Of a stretch of 46,611 nucleotides of DNA, positions 8,426 through 16,615 are shown in pieces. A program made the position numbers and the translations under genes. Under the pieces are notes generated by a model. That model did not search any database. It was not told where the DNA came from and was given only the letters and a program-made list of their open reading frames with translations. The stretch's first letter is position 1. Each line of letters opens with the position of its first letter. This DNA comes from JAKVCB01 sp963578605 (GTDB lineage Bacteria; Planctomycetota; Planctomycetia; Pirellulales; Lacipirellulaceae): positions 1 through 46,611 of the forward strand of contig CAUZEA010000042.1 in NCBI GenBank assembly GCA_963578605.1. The letters are read 5' to 3'.

Positions 8426-9545
8426 TGTCTCCAGAGGTTGCCGACTCGGACGCCGGTGCAAAACGGACCGACTTGAGGAATTTGCGGAATTCTCCCTGCT
8501 GCGTGGCAACCAGGTCACGATCCCCCTTCATTTTGAAAAACCAAACCCGGCCGTCCCGCTCAGCCATCGCAACAAGGGTCGCCTGGTCGGCATCGTTCTC
8601 AGGAAACAGGGCTACGAAGTCCCCCCTGGCGTCTCCCAGATCAATCGCTTCGAATTGACCAGGAAGGTTTTCCTCGGCAATGGTTTCCATACCCAGTTCG
8701 CCCCGCCAACGGTTAAGGTTGGCAAGCGGATCACTCATGGCCGATCCCGTGCTGGCCGGGAAGTCCGTCACGGTGATCTCCGCTTGCTGGCCCGGCGCCT
8801 TCACGACAAAGGCTGCTTTACGAAATGAATTGAGTCGGCCCGGTTCCCACCCGTTGGGCGGTTCCATCTGCGGTGTACCAGCAGCCCGGCCGGCCGGAGA
8901 AATTGCGGCGGTTGGTGGGCGGCGAGCCTGGCTTCCGGCGGAGAAGGGAGCTGCCGTGCTGGTCTCTCCCCGCCAGCCACGCAGATCCACCCGCGTGGCG
9001 GAGACATCTCCCAGTTGAAGTTCGGCAGTGCACTCGGGAAGTTCCGCGGGACCAATCGCCGGAAGCCGCATTTGCCGTCGCCAGCGATTGACATTGGCTA
9101 ACACGCCGGCCTGTGCCGAACCGGTCCAGGGAAGGCTCAGCACCGAAAGTTCAATGGGACCGTCGTCGGCAGGAATCGACATCGTCGCGGCGCGCATTCC
9201 GCTGCCAGGTTGCTCGTCCCATCCTTCAGGCAAAGTCCAGCCAGGCCGCTCGGCATCCTGCGAGAGTTCGATACCCTCGAAGAAGTTGTCGATTTGTGGA
9301 GCGATCGAATTCATCGGCCCCAGTGGCCCTGCCGCTTTGAAAAACCAGGCTTTATCGCCAACCGGAACAATCGCTGCCAACATGCGGTCAGTCGGTTCCA
9401 GTGCCGGTGCTTGGGCAACCCCGGATTGTTCTTTGGGCACGGTGTACGACCGTATTGACGGAGTGGGACGGCAAGCTGCGAGGACCAGCCCACACATCGT
9501 ACTGATGACGAGGAAGCTACGGCGAAACGTTTTAACTTGCAGCAT
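8409..9545 (-). CDS. Lipoprotein with two copies of a WFFK/NRWR motif set, unknown function
   Basis: From the ATG at 9545 the protein has 378 residues and a lipoprotein signal: KTFRRSFLVISTMCGLVLAAC, with the lipobox cysteine near residue 25. The body shows an internal duplication. A motif DKAWFFKAAGP near the N-terminus returns as GRVWFFKMKGD near the C-terminus, and NVNRWRRQMRLP returns as NLNRWRGELGME. A Pro/Ala-rich linker separates the halves. I do not recognise the family by function. The gene overlaps the start of the ResB-CcsA gene, so the product is probably made together with that complex and sits on the same side of the membrane as cytochromes. The frame is open to a GTG at 9689, which lies five bases after a TATAAT; the longer form would have a 48-residue extension before the signal peptide. 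Confidence 0.75.
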   Translation of the reverse strand: MLQVKTFRRSFLVISTMCGLVLAACRPTPSIRSYTVPKEQSGVAQAPALEPTDRMLAAIVPVGDKAWFFKAAGPLGPMNSIAPQIDNFFEGIELSQDAERPGWTLPEGWDEQPGSGMRAATMSIPADDGPIELSVLSLPWTGSAQAGVLANVNRWRRQMRLPAIGPAELPECTAELQLGDVSATRVDLRGWRGETSTAAPFSAGSQARRPPTAAISPAGRAAGTPQMEPPNGWEPGRLNSFRKAAFVVKAPGQQAEITVTDFPASTGSAMSDPLANLNRWRGELGMETIAEENLPGQFEAIDLGDARGDFVALFPENDADQATLVAMAERDGRVWFFKMKGDRDLVATQQGEFRKFLKSVRFAPASESATSGDNDGNQ

Positions 9546-9694
9546 GAGGGAATTGACGCAGGACAGCACCGTACCCAAAGGGAGGGTGGGTTGATGGCGG
9601 GTACGATACCTGATCCTGATAGGAAAACATGGCAAACGAGTGGCCTGAAACAACGGCGTTTTGCCTGGCTCCGATTTAATTTTGACCACGCTAA

Positions 9695-9700
9695 ATTATA
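9695..9700 (-). promoter_or_regulatory. Consensus -10 hexamer upstream of the lipoprotein-ccs operon
   Basis: On the minus strand TATAAT occupies 9700 to 9695. Transcription would begin near 9688, giving a leader of about 140 bases to the ATG at 9545, or a leaderless start at the GTG at 9689. The -35 (GTGTTC at 9723-9718) is weak. The other bases in 9546-9859 hold no gene I can support. Confidence 0.5.
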
Positions 9701-9859
9701 ACGCTCAGGCACGACCCGAACACAGTGGTACTGTCGGCTCGATGGGAACTTCCGAAGATACGGCCGAAACCTGCCAGAACCATCCGGCCACGACAACATT
9801 GGCCAACCCAAATTACCGCGACAAGGTCCCCAGACCGATCGTGGAGCCCGCCGTCCCGG

Positions 9860-11374
9860 TCAGCTGGGAAACAAACTCAAGATCGAGTCGATCAGTGAGC
9901 TGTTCAAAGAGTAGGTTTTGTTCCAACTCCAGATGTTACGGACAAGATCAAACATCATGATCCCGGCCAGGCACAACAGTACGATGCAGCCAGTTAGTCC
10001 CAATACGCTGCCCAGCGAGAAAGAAGCCTCGGTCGCAGGCAACACTGGTGTTCCCATTCCGTCGTCCAAGCCCCTCTCGTCATCCTCTACTGACAACATT
10101 ACATCGTCGTCAAAAACCGCCGCTCCCGCTGCCATTTCCTCCGAATCGACTACCTCATCCAACGCGATGATCTGAGAGCTGCTGTCATCCCCTGAGTCGA
10201 TTGAGTCGATATCGGCGGTCAGCGAAAAAACATCACCACCGGCATTCCCGTCGGATGCGGCGAGGGCGATATCGTCATCGCCGATGTCGAGTCCGGACCC
10301 GACGGCCGACCCACCGAGATCGATCGGACCGTCATCCAGTGCCAGACCGCTATCCGAGGGCGAGATCAAATTAATACCACTATCCTGACTGGAAAGCGTA
10401 ATGTCGCTTCCTTCCGACAAAACATCCTCGTCGTCAGGTTCAAGCTCCAGCTTCGAAAGACCGGTCAAGCCGGCCCCGCCCAACTCCGATTCGTCACCAA
10501 CATGGAGCTGAGAAATGCCACTAAGGCCCGCTTCAGAACCTTTCTCAGAGCCGCCGTCAATGTTCACCGATGAGATTCCCCCCACGGGGTGGGATTCACC
10601 AAAACCAGGAAGATCCAAATCGCTGCTGTCGGTTACCTGGGCAGACGACCCGTCGGCGGCTTCTGCCTCGGCTCCCTGCTGTGCTTGAACGACGTTGTCA
10701 GGCGACAGAATCCGGCTCGACTCGGCTTCCAGATCGATCTCCAATTCTTCAATTTGTTCGAACTTGGATTTCGAGGTGTCAGGGTCGGAACTGGTCACCT
10801 CGGAAGGAGTCTCCGAGGACAACACGTCGGAATCGGTTGCCAGACGAACATCGCTTTCTCTAGCTTCATCCTCGTCGAATTCGAGGTTCAAATCCATGTC
10901 ACCGCCCTGATCGAGATCGACCTTGCCTATGATCGTGCTGGGCGGGCGATTCTCCGAATCGCCGAACTCCGTTTCACTAAGCAGAACCGAATCCGCGTCG
11001 TCGTCGTCACCAACCAACTCGATTTCCGAGCTCTCCAAGCCACCGTCGGCAATTTCCGAATCGGCCAGTTCGGCCGGCACGGTGGGGTCGTCGAGCCCAT
11101 CGAGACTGATATCGCTGGCAGCCGGGTCATCGCCACTTACGACCCCCAAATCTCCAAAGTCGACGTTCAGCGGTTCGTCACTGCCCACATGTTGGCTTGC
11201 TTTCTGGAGACCCTCGGCCGCCAATTTTTCGATCTCCTCCACCCGGAATTTCCAACTTGCACCGTCGCGATAACCACGCAACTTCCCTTGCTCGCGAAGC
11301 TGAGTTAGTTGATCCTGTCCAATGCCAAGTTGACTGGCTGCTTCACTTAAGTCGAGTAACTTCTGCTGAGCCAT
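9860..11374 (-). CDS. Membrane-anchored HTH protein with a long acidic linker
   Basis: The 504-residue protein has three parts. Residues 1-55 form an excisionase/MerR-like helix-turn-helix (LLDLSEAASQLGIGQDQLTQ, GKLRGYRDGASWKFRVEEIE). Residues about 60-450 are very rich in Asp, Ser, Glu and Gly, with repeats such as SDITLSSQDSG, SGLALDDGPIDL and SQLHVGDESEL/SKLELEPDDED, and are surely disordered. Near residue 455 a hydrophobic segment (VLGLTGCIVLLCLAGIMMF) is followed by a short polar tail. The layout suggests a DNA- or protein-binding head tethered to the membrane by a flexible acidic stalk. I believe similar proteins occur across planctomycetes, but no function is known to me. The ATG at 11374 has AGAGGA five bases upstream. 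It lies 104 bases after a small exported protein gene on the same strand. Confidence 0.8.
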   Translation of the reverse strand: MAQQKLLDLSEAASQLGIGQDQLTQLREQGKLRGYRDGASWKFRVEEIEKLAAEGLQKASQHVGSDEPLNVDFGDLGVVSGDDPAASDISLDGLDDPTVPAELADSEIADGGLESSEIELVGDDDDADSVLLSETEFGDSENRPPSTIIGKVDLDQGGDMDLNLEFDEDEARESDVRLATDSDVLSSETPSEVTSSDPDTSKSKFEQIEELEIDLEAESSRILSPDNVVQAQQGAEAEAADGSSAQVTDSSDLDLPGFGESHPVGGISSVNIDGGSEKGSEAGLSGISQLHVGDESELGGAGLTGLSKLELEPDDEDVLSEGSDITLSSQDSGINLISPSDSGLALDDGPIDLGGSAVGSGLDIGDDDIALAASDGNAGGDVFSLTADIDSIDSGDDSSSQIIALDEVVDSEEMAAGAAVFDDDVMLSVEDDERGLDDGMGTPVLPATEASFSLGSVLGLTGCIVLLCLAGIMMFDLVRNIWSWNKTYSLNSSLIDSILSLFPS

Positions 11375-11478
11375 CGCGTCCTCTTGATCGCCGCATATCA
11401 GGCGAGGCAAACTGGCTCTTGGCGGACCGGTTCCGTTTCGACCGCTTGAGCGAATGGGAAAGGGATTTTTTTCAGCGT

Positions 11479-11817
11479 CTATGGCTGCAACCCGCTCCGT
11501 ATTTCCTGCGGCGACGGGTTCTCACTGTTAAACTGAATCATTTCCAGGTCCCAGCGAATCTGGCGAACACTTTTCAAGGAAATGGCTCCTGTGGTCGCGT
11601 TCACGTGATAAACCCCGAGCACCTTTTGCTTGGGGTCGACCACAACAAGGGCGTGCGGCCCATTGTTGGATTGCGCAAAGTGAGTCACCAATTCCAATGC
11701 TGGGTTGTTGCCGTGACTTGCCAACGACGAATAGACCGAGGCGTTACGATTCTGTCCCCTTGCTATCGCCAGGAATAAGCCGGCTGTTATCAGACCACCA
11801 AGCAGCGCCGTACGCAT
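11479..11817 (-). CDS. Small exported protein of unknown function
   Basis: The 112-residue product starts MRTALLGGLITAGLFLAIARG, a good signal peptide, at the ATG at 11817 preceded by GAGGAGAGG. The mature part contains HALVVVDPKQKVLGVYHVN and a run AISLKSVRQIRWDLEMIQFN, which looks like a short beta-rich domain of the type that reports a value or a configuration flag. I do not recognise the family with a function. It is the first gene of the minus-strand group that continues with the membrane-anchored HTH protein, and a good promoter lies upstream. Confidence 0.75.
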   Translation of the reverse strand: MRTALLGGLITAGLFLAIARGQNRNASVYSSLASHGNNPALELVTHFAQSNNGPHALVVVDPKQKVLGVYHVNATTGAISLKSVRQIRWDLEMIQFNSENPSPQEIRSGLQP

Positions 11818-11878
11818 CTGCCTCTCCTCAAAAGTCTGCTGAATTGGGAGACGATCGAAGAGCCTGGGCCCTACTCCC

Positions 11879-11906
11879 ATTTTAGAAGCCCATACTCTGA
11901 ATTCAA
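11879..11906 (-). promoter_or_regulatory. Promoter for the small exported protein and HTH protein genes
   Basis: On the minus strand TTGAAT (11906-11901) and TAAAAT (11884-11879) are spaced by 16 bases. Transcription would start near 11872, about 55 bases before the ATG at 11817. Confidence 0.5.
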
Positions 11907-12450
11907 GCTAAATCTTTCCCACTGCTATACTTAGGGTAGCCATCATAACCCCCAGAAACGGTCGATTCCCAAATTTCGGCAACGGGCTGGGGAAATTCGT
12001 AAAATGCCTTGCCAAAAGGGTTTACAACCGGCCTGGGGCTATCTTTCAGGCAGGCGCCGGAGTGTAGCCAGGAAAACTACCCCATACAAGGCCACACCGG
12101 TCCCGCAAAAGGGGGTTCGGCTTTGCCAACCCGTCGGTACCCCCCCAGCGACGCCCGCGCAAAACGGCAACCGCGATTGGTGAAACCCTGGGGCTCGATA
12201 TGGCTTATTCACCCGGTCTGGAACAAAAACTCCCACACCGTTGCGTCAACCGACAACTCGCCCCAAAAGGGGGGCATGGTAGCGTTTGGGGTGCCGGAGC
12301 GAGTCGTCCGATCGCAAATCGCTCGAAAAGGGCGTTTCGGGTCGCTCCATCGTCCATGGGTGTTCTGACGCGTTTCGCTGTCCGCTCGGCTGAGCTGTTC
12401 GCGAAAGGCCGCCTTGCATCTATGGCAAGGATTGCTAGCCTTGGAGAATC
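11907..12450. other. Intergenic stretch, no gene seen
   Basis: This 544-base region lies between divergent genes. Translations in all frames have no recognisable protein. It is rich in short G and C runs, and a small GCCCC-AAAA-GGGG hairpin sits near 12260-12274. A structured RNA or an upstream control region for hisN is possible, but nothing specific supports it. A GGAG six bases before 12451 serves as the hisN ribosome binding site. Confidence 0.4.
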
Positions 12451-13302
12451 ATGAGCAATGACGCCCCTGGCAGCAATGATACCCCGAACAGCATAGCCGC
12501 CAGGCTTAGCCTGGCCATCGAGATCGCCGAGCAGGCAGGCAAGTTGACGCTCCGTTACTTTCGTCACCCTGATCTGCAGATCGATCGCAAGAGAGATGAT
12601 TCACCGGTCACGATTGCCGACCGCGAGGCCGAAGCCCTCCTCCGCCAGAGGATTGGCGCGCGGTTTCCCGACGATGCCATTCTGGGAGAGGAGCTGGGTG
12701 AAACTGCCGGGAATACTGATTTTCGCTGGATTCTCGATCCGATTGACGGGACAAAATCTTTCATTCATGGCGTTCCTCTCTACACCACGCTGGTCGCGGT
12801 TCTCGAGCAGCAAACGCCTGTCGCTGGGGTCATTCATGCACCGGCTACCGGCGAAACCGTTTACGCATCGACCGGTCAGGGGTGCTGGTACATGGAGGCA
12901 AATCGGCATGGGGTTGCCCCTCAGCCGGCCCGAGTTTCGGGCGTTTCGGACTTAGGCGAGGCGCTGGTGCTCACTAGCGATGTCCGGTCGCACGCGCGGC
13001 ACCGGCAACCCGATGCACTCGACAGCTACATTAAACTTGAAAAAATGGCACGGCTGGGCCGTACCTGGGGGGATGCCTACGGCTACCTGCTGGTTGCAAC
13101 CGGGCGAGCCGACGTCATGATTGATCCGATCGTGAACCTTTGGGACGTAGCGCCGATCCAGCCGATTATCGAAGAAGCGGGCGGGCGATTTTGCGATTGG
13201 AAGGGGGTTGCCACGGTTCATTCGGGCGAGTCGATTGCCACAAACGACCATCTGGCCGAGGCGGTATTAGCGATTATGGGTGGCTCTGAGCCACGGCATT
13301 AG
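12451..13302 (+). CDS. hisN: Inositol-monophosphatase-family phosphatase, probably histidinol-phosphatase HisN
   Basis: The 283-residue protein has the metal-binding motifs of the inositol monophosphatase superfamily: GEELGE (about 79-84), WILDPIDGTKSF (93-104) and NLWDVAPIQPIIEEAGG (near residue 230). The length and the DPIDGTKSFIHGVPLYTTLVA sequence type fit the HisN histidinol-phosphatase group, which removes phosphate from L-histidinol phosphate in histidine synthesis; inositol-1-phosphatase or another sugar phosphatase cannot be excluded. GGAG six bases before the ATG at 12451 fixes the start. The last 34 codons and about 160 bases downstream are repeated after the neighbouring sulfotransferase gene (14123-14377), in a decayed form. 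Confidence 0.88.
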   Translation: MSNDAPGSNDTPNSIAARLSLAIEIAEQAGKLTLRYFRHPDLQIDRKRDDSPVTIADREAEALLRQRIGARFPDDAILGEELGETAGNTDFRWILDPIDGTKSFIHGVPLYTTLVAVLEQQTPVAGVIHAPATGETVYASTGQGCWYMEANRHGVAPQPARVSGVSDLGEALVLTSDVRSHARHRQPDALDSYIKLEKMARLGRTWGDAYGYLLVATGRADVMIDPIVNLWDVAPIQPIIEEAGGRFCDWKGVATVHSGESIATNDHLAEAVLAIMGGSEPRH

Positions 13303-13461
13303 CCAACTCGCTGCCGGGATCGCCGGGCAGAGACCGCCTGCAAACACCCGTTGCGTAAGTTCTACCCGACGGTATGCTTGGGGATTCGCTCCCCACACGC
13401 CAATCGCAAGACCCTGCGACCGGCGAGTTCCCAACAGAGACCAGTTCCGAGCAAACCGGAC
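13202..13461 (+). repeat. Direct repeat, copy 1 (hisN 3' end plus downstream flank)
   Basis: About 260 bases, from AGGGGGTTGCCAC within hisN to CCGGAC just before the sulfotransferase start, recur as copy 2 at 14123-14377. By eye the first 210 bases match at close to 90 percent; the last 45 are more diverged. This copy holds the intact end of hisN. It includes the palindrome GTGGCTCTGAGCCAC (13280-13294). Confidence 0.85.
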
Positions 13462-13488
13462 CTCCTAAATAAGGGCCTTGTTTTTCCT

Positions 13489-14121
13489 ATGCCTCCCAAT
13501 GCGAGGTCTGCATTGAAGTCGCCCAAGGTATTCGGCATCGGGTTTCACAAAACCGGGACCTCGTCTCTGGGCAAGGCGCTCGCAATTCTCGGCTACCAGG
13601 TCCGCGGCGTGACCCGTCAGAAAGATCCGGATATCGCCGACAAGGTGTTCGAAGTGGCCTGGGACACCATCGACAGCCGGCGCTACGACGCGTTTCAGGA
13701 CAACCCCTGGCCGATCCTCTTCAAAGAGATTGACGCGCGCTATCCGGGCAGCAAGTTTGTGCTGACGGTGCGCCCGACCGACAAGTGGATCGCCAGCCAG
13801 GTGCGCCACTTCGGGACCAGGACCACGCCCATGCGCGAGTGGATCTATGGAGTGGGGTGCCCCCACGGGAACGAAGACGTGTACATCGCGCGTTACGAGC
13901 GCCACAACGCCGAGGTTCGCGAGCACTTCAAAGATCGATCGCAAGACATTATCGAGATGCAGTTCGAACACGGCGACGGCTGGGAAAAGCTTTGCAGTCT
14001 GCTCGACGTGCCGGTGCCCGACCGACCCTGGCCGCATGCCAACGCTGCCACAGCGCGAGAGTTCCGGAACAAGGGGCTGTCGGGCCTGTGGAAGCGTGTC
14101 CGCGAGCGTCTGCGGCGCTGA
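13489..14121 (+). CDS. Sulfotransferase family protein (possibly acquired)
   Basis: The 210-residue protein starts at the ATG at 13489, the last residue group before the conserved KVFGIGFHKTGTSSLGKALA. This is the PAPS 5'-phosphosulfate loop of sulfotransferases (GFHKTGTSSL). A VLTVRPTDKWIASQ segment matches the 3'-phosphate-binding region. The layout fits the Sulfotransfer_4-like branch; the acceptor is unknown. The gene fills almost exactly the space between two direct repeats of the hisN 3' region: copy 1 ends 27 bases upstream and copy 2 begins 1 base after the stop. Spot counts of a few lines suggest about 60 percent GC, a little above hisN. This arrangement suggests insertion by recombination through hisN. 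No Shine-Dalgarno sequence is visible. The frame stays open upstream, but that part lies in the repeat. Confidence 0.8.
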   Translation: MPPNARSALKSPKVFGIGFHKTGTSSLGKALAILGYQVRGVTRQKDPDIADKVFEVAWDTIDSRRYDAFQDNPWPILFKEIDARYPGSKFVLTVRPTDKWIASQVRHFGTRTTPMREWIYGVGCPHGNEDVYIARYERHNAEVREHFKDRSQDIIEMQFEHGDGWEKLCSLLDVPVPDRPWPHANAATAREFRNKGLSGLWKRVRERLRR

Positions 14122-14122
14122 G

Positions 14123-14377
14123 AGGGGGTTGCCACCGTTCATTCGGCCGAGTTGCCACAAACGGGCGTCTGGCCGAGGCGGTATCAGCGATTATGGGTGG
14201 CTCTGAGCCACAGCATCAGGTAACTCGCTGCTGGGATCGCCGGGCAGAGACCGCCTGCGAACACCCGTTGCGTAAGTTCTGCCCGACGGTATACTCAGGA
14301 ATTCGCTCCCCACACTCCAATCGCAAGACCTAGGACGGCCGGGTTCCCGGCGGGGTCGAGTTCCGGGCAGGCCGGAC
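14123..14377 (+). repeat. Direct repeat, copy 2, with a broken hisN 3' fragment
   Basis: This copy starts one base after the sulfotransferase stop. It matches 13202-13461 with a 4-base deletion near 14151 (GAGTTGCC against GAGTCGATTGCC) and one more 1-base gap near the end. The deletion breaks the hisN frame, and the hisN stop TAG has become CAG, so this is a non-functional fragment still encoding LAEAVSAIMGGSEPQH in one frame. The palindrome GTGGCTCTGAGCCAC is kept intact at 14197-14211. rpmB begins 30 bases downstream. Confidence 0.85.
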
Positions 14378-14407
14378 GGTGCGGGGCCCCCGAAAACGAG
14401 GTGTATG

Positions 14408-14671
14408 ATGGCTCGAGCATGTGACATATGTGGCAAAGGCCCGCAGACTGGGAACCAGGTGACAACCCGCGGCAAGAAGAAATATCTGGGTGGTGTGGGT
14501 ACGAAAATCACTGGAATTACCAAACGAAAATTCAAGCCAAATTTACAGCGCGTTCGCGTCGCTGCAGAGAATGGAAGCTCCAAGGCTGTGTGGGCCTGTA
14601 CGCAGTGCCTCCGTAGTGGTGCCGTGACCAAGATGGTCAAGAGGGCTCCGTTCGCGTTGCCCCCAAAATAA
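14408..14671 (+). CDS. rpmB: 50S ribosomal protein L28
   Basis: The 87-residue protein begins MARACDICGKGPQTGNQV and contains RKFKPNLQRVRV, the hallmark RxxxPNLQ segment of L28, which binds 23S rRNA near the exit site. Two CxxC pairs (C5/C8 and C64/C67) would bind a zinc ion, the so-called C+ form. It is longer than the usual 60-78 residues because of an insert (KKKYLGGVGTKITGITK). ATGs at 14405 and 14408 are both possible; the second is six bases after GAGG and gives the usual MARxCxxC start. It heads a tight run with gatC, gatA and gatB. Confidence 0.95.
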   Translation: MARACDICGKGPQTGNQVTTRGKKKYLGGVGTKITGITKRKFKPNLQRVRVAAENGSSKAVWACTQCLRSGAVTKMVKRAPFALPPK

Positions 14672-14692
14672 GCCAAACCGTTCTGCAATCTG

Positions 14693-14983
14693 ATGAGTAT
14701 TTCTCGAGCGGACGTGGTCAAGGTCTCGTTGCTTGCCCGCTTGCAGCTTACCGATGAGCAACTCAACGAAATGACCGAACAACTCGGCCAGATCGTGGGC
14801 TACGTCGAGCAACTTGGGGAGGTTCCGACCGAAGGTGTCCAGCCGATGGCCCATGCCATTGAGCTTCGCAATGCGTTCGCCGAGGATGTCGCTCAGGCGA
14901 GCCTGTCGTGCGGCGAAGCCCTCGAAAACGCTCCTCACCACAGTGACGAAGGCTACCTGGTACCGGCCGTCCTCGGTGATTAA
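14693..14983 (+). CDS. gatC: Asp-tRNA(Asn)/Glu-tRNA(Gln) amidotransferase subunit C
   Basis: The 96-residue protein is a full-length GatC: an N-terminal VVKVSLLARLQLTDEQLNEM helix, then QIVGYVEQLGEVPTEGVQPM and a C-terminal NAPHHSDEGYLVPAVL. GatC wraps around GatA and stabilises the GatCAB complex that turns misacylated Glu-tRNA(Gln) (and Asp-tRNA(Asn)) into Gln-tRNA (Asn-tRNA). It follows rpmB after 21 bases and precedes gatA by 41, all on the plus strand, so the four genes are probably cotranscribed. Confidence 0.95.
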   Translation: MSISRADVVKVSLLARLQLTDEQLNEMTEQLGQIVGYVEQLGEVPTEGVQPMAHAIELRNAFAEDVAQASLSCGEALENAPHHSDEGYLVPAVLGD

Positions 14984-15024
14984 TTGGTCGTGGTTGTTTT
15001 GTCCGACAGAATGCTCGTAACGCC

Positions 15025-16569
15025 ATGTCTCTAGTCCATCTGACGGCCACGGAGCAAAAGCGGCTTCTCTCAACCGGGGAAATTTCTTCCCTGCAACTCA
15101 CCGAAACGTATCTGGATCGAATTGCAACGCACGACGGACGGGTGGGTGCCTTCTTACGAATTTCAGCCGACTCCGCCCGCCGAAGGGCTCAAGAAATCGA
15201 TGCGCGCCGCAGAGCGGGTCAACCGGTCGGCAAGTTGGCCGGCTTGCCGATCGCCGTCAAGGACGTTCTGTGCCAGCGTGGTGAACGCACGACGTGCGGT
15301 TCGCGGATGCTGGAGGAATTTTGCCCACCCTACAGCGCGACGGTGATCGAAAAACTTTTGGCCGAAGATGCGGTTTTAATTGGTCGGACCAACATGGACG
15401 AATTCGCCATGGGGGGGTCGACCGAAAATTCAGCTTTCCAACAGACGCACAATCCGTGGGACCTCCAGCGAACCCCAGGCGGTTCGAGTGGTGGGTCGGC
15501 GGCTTGTGTGGCGGCTTCGATGGCGCCGCTTTCGATCGGCACCGACACGGGTGGCTCAATTCGCCAACCGGCTGCGTTCTGTGGCGTGGTTGGTTTAAAA
15601 CCAACCTATGGGCGCGTGAGCCGGTTTGGCCTGGTGGCATTCGCCAGCAGTCTCGACCAGGTAGGGCCGGTGGCACAAACGGTCGAAGATGCTGCACTTT
15701 TGCTGGAAGTCATTGCCGGTCATGACCCGCGCGACGAAACCTCACTGCCCGAACCGGTGCCCGCATTTTCGGCATCGGTGGGCAAGCCGCTCGAAAATCT
15801 TCGCCTCGGCGTGGTTCCGGACCATTTTGCAGCGGGGCTCGACAGCGAGGTTGAAGCTGCCGTGCGGGCCGCCATCGAGACGTACGCTGGCATGGGGGCC
15901 ACCATCAAGGAAATTGCCCTTCCCCATGCGAAGTATGCGGTTGCCACGTACTACGTGATCGCTCCCAGCGAGGCTTCCAGTAATCTTGCCCGGTACGACG
16001 GGGTTCACTATGGCTATCGAACCGACGAACCGGCAATGCTCGCCGAACTTCAGGCGGAACGAAAACAACTGGCTGCCGAGGGCAAGCAAGCAGCCGTCGA
16101 GGAACTTGATTCGGCGCTGGTACGAATGTATCGACGTACCCGAGCTGAAGGATTTGGCCCGGAAGTGAAGCGGCGGATTATGCTTGGCACGTACGCCTTG
16201 AGTGCCGGGTACTACGACGCTTACTACCTCAAGGCGCTAAAAGTGCGTCGGCTGATTCGACAAGATTTCAATCGTGCCTTCGAAGAGGTCGACCTGATTG
16301 CCAGTCCCGTAACGGCTGCTCCCGCGTTTCGCCTCGGCGAAATGGTGAATGATCCTTTGGCAATGTACCTGGTCGACCTGTACACCGTGAGTGCAAATCT
16401 GGCGGGTATCCCAGGCATCAGCCTGCCGTGTGGTCAAACGTCCGCTGGGCTACCTATCGGTCTGCAACTCCTGGCTCCGGCACTCGAAGAAGATCGTCTG
16501 CTGCGGGGAGCACGTATGGTTGAGCAGGCAACCGAGTGGCACACCCAGCGCACACCAAACCTTGACTAA
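15025..16569 (+). CDS. gatA: Asp-tRNA(Asn)/Glu-tRNA(Gln) amidotransferase subunit A (amidase)
   Basis: GatA releases ammonia from glutamine for GatB. The 514-residue protein carries the complete Ser-cisSer-Lys triad of the amidase signature family: K79 in GLPIAVKDV, S154 in TPGGSSGGSAA and S178 in GTDTGGSIRQPA. By my count these numbers coincide with the usual GatA numbering. Other typical segments are NMDEFAMGGSTENS and GLKPTYGRVSRFGLVAFASS. The reading frame is intact. The gene sits 41 bases after gatC and 46 before gatB. Confidence 0.96.
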   Translation: MSLVHLTATEQKRLLSTGEISSLQLTETYLDRIATHDGRVGAFLRISADSARRRAQEIDARRRAGQPVGKLAGLPIAVKDVLCQRGERTTCGSRMLEEFCPPYSATVIEKLLAEDAVLIGRTNMDEFAMGGSTENSAFQQTHNPWDLQRTPGGSSGGSAACVAASMAPLSIGTDTGGSIRQPAAFCGVVGLKPTYGRVSRFGLVAFASSLDQVGPVAQTVEDAALLLEVIAGHDPRDETSLPEPVPAFSASVGKPLENLRLGVVPDHFAAGLDSEVEAAVRAAIETYAGMGATIKEIALPHAKYAVATYYVIAPSEASSNLARYDGVHYGYRTDEPAMLAELQAERKQLAAEGKQAAVEELDSALVRMYRRTRAEGFGPEVKRRIMLGTYALSAGYYDAYYLKALKVRRLIRQDFNRAFEEVDLIASPVTAAPAFRLGEMVNDPLAMYLVDLYTVSANLAGIPGISLPCGQTSAGLPIGLQLLAPALEEDRLLRGARMVEQATEWHTQRTPNLD

Positions 16570-16615
16570 ACGCGGCTCCCGATCCAGAACAGAAACCCGT
16601 TAACGACACAGCATT

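Noticed and set aside
10589..11308. 239-residue open frame on the plus strand
   Set aside because: It is antisense to the acidic-linker protein. Long open frames opposite Asp/Ser/Glu-rich coding stretches are expected from the codon bias.
12259..12275. GCCCC-AAAA-GGGG hairpin in the gap before hisN
   Set aside because: It is short, lies far from any gene end and has no T-run. It is noted in the intergenic entry only.
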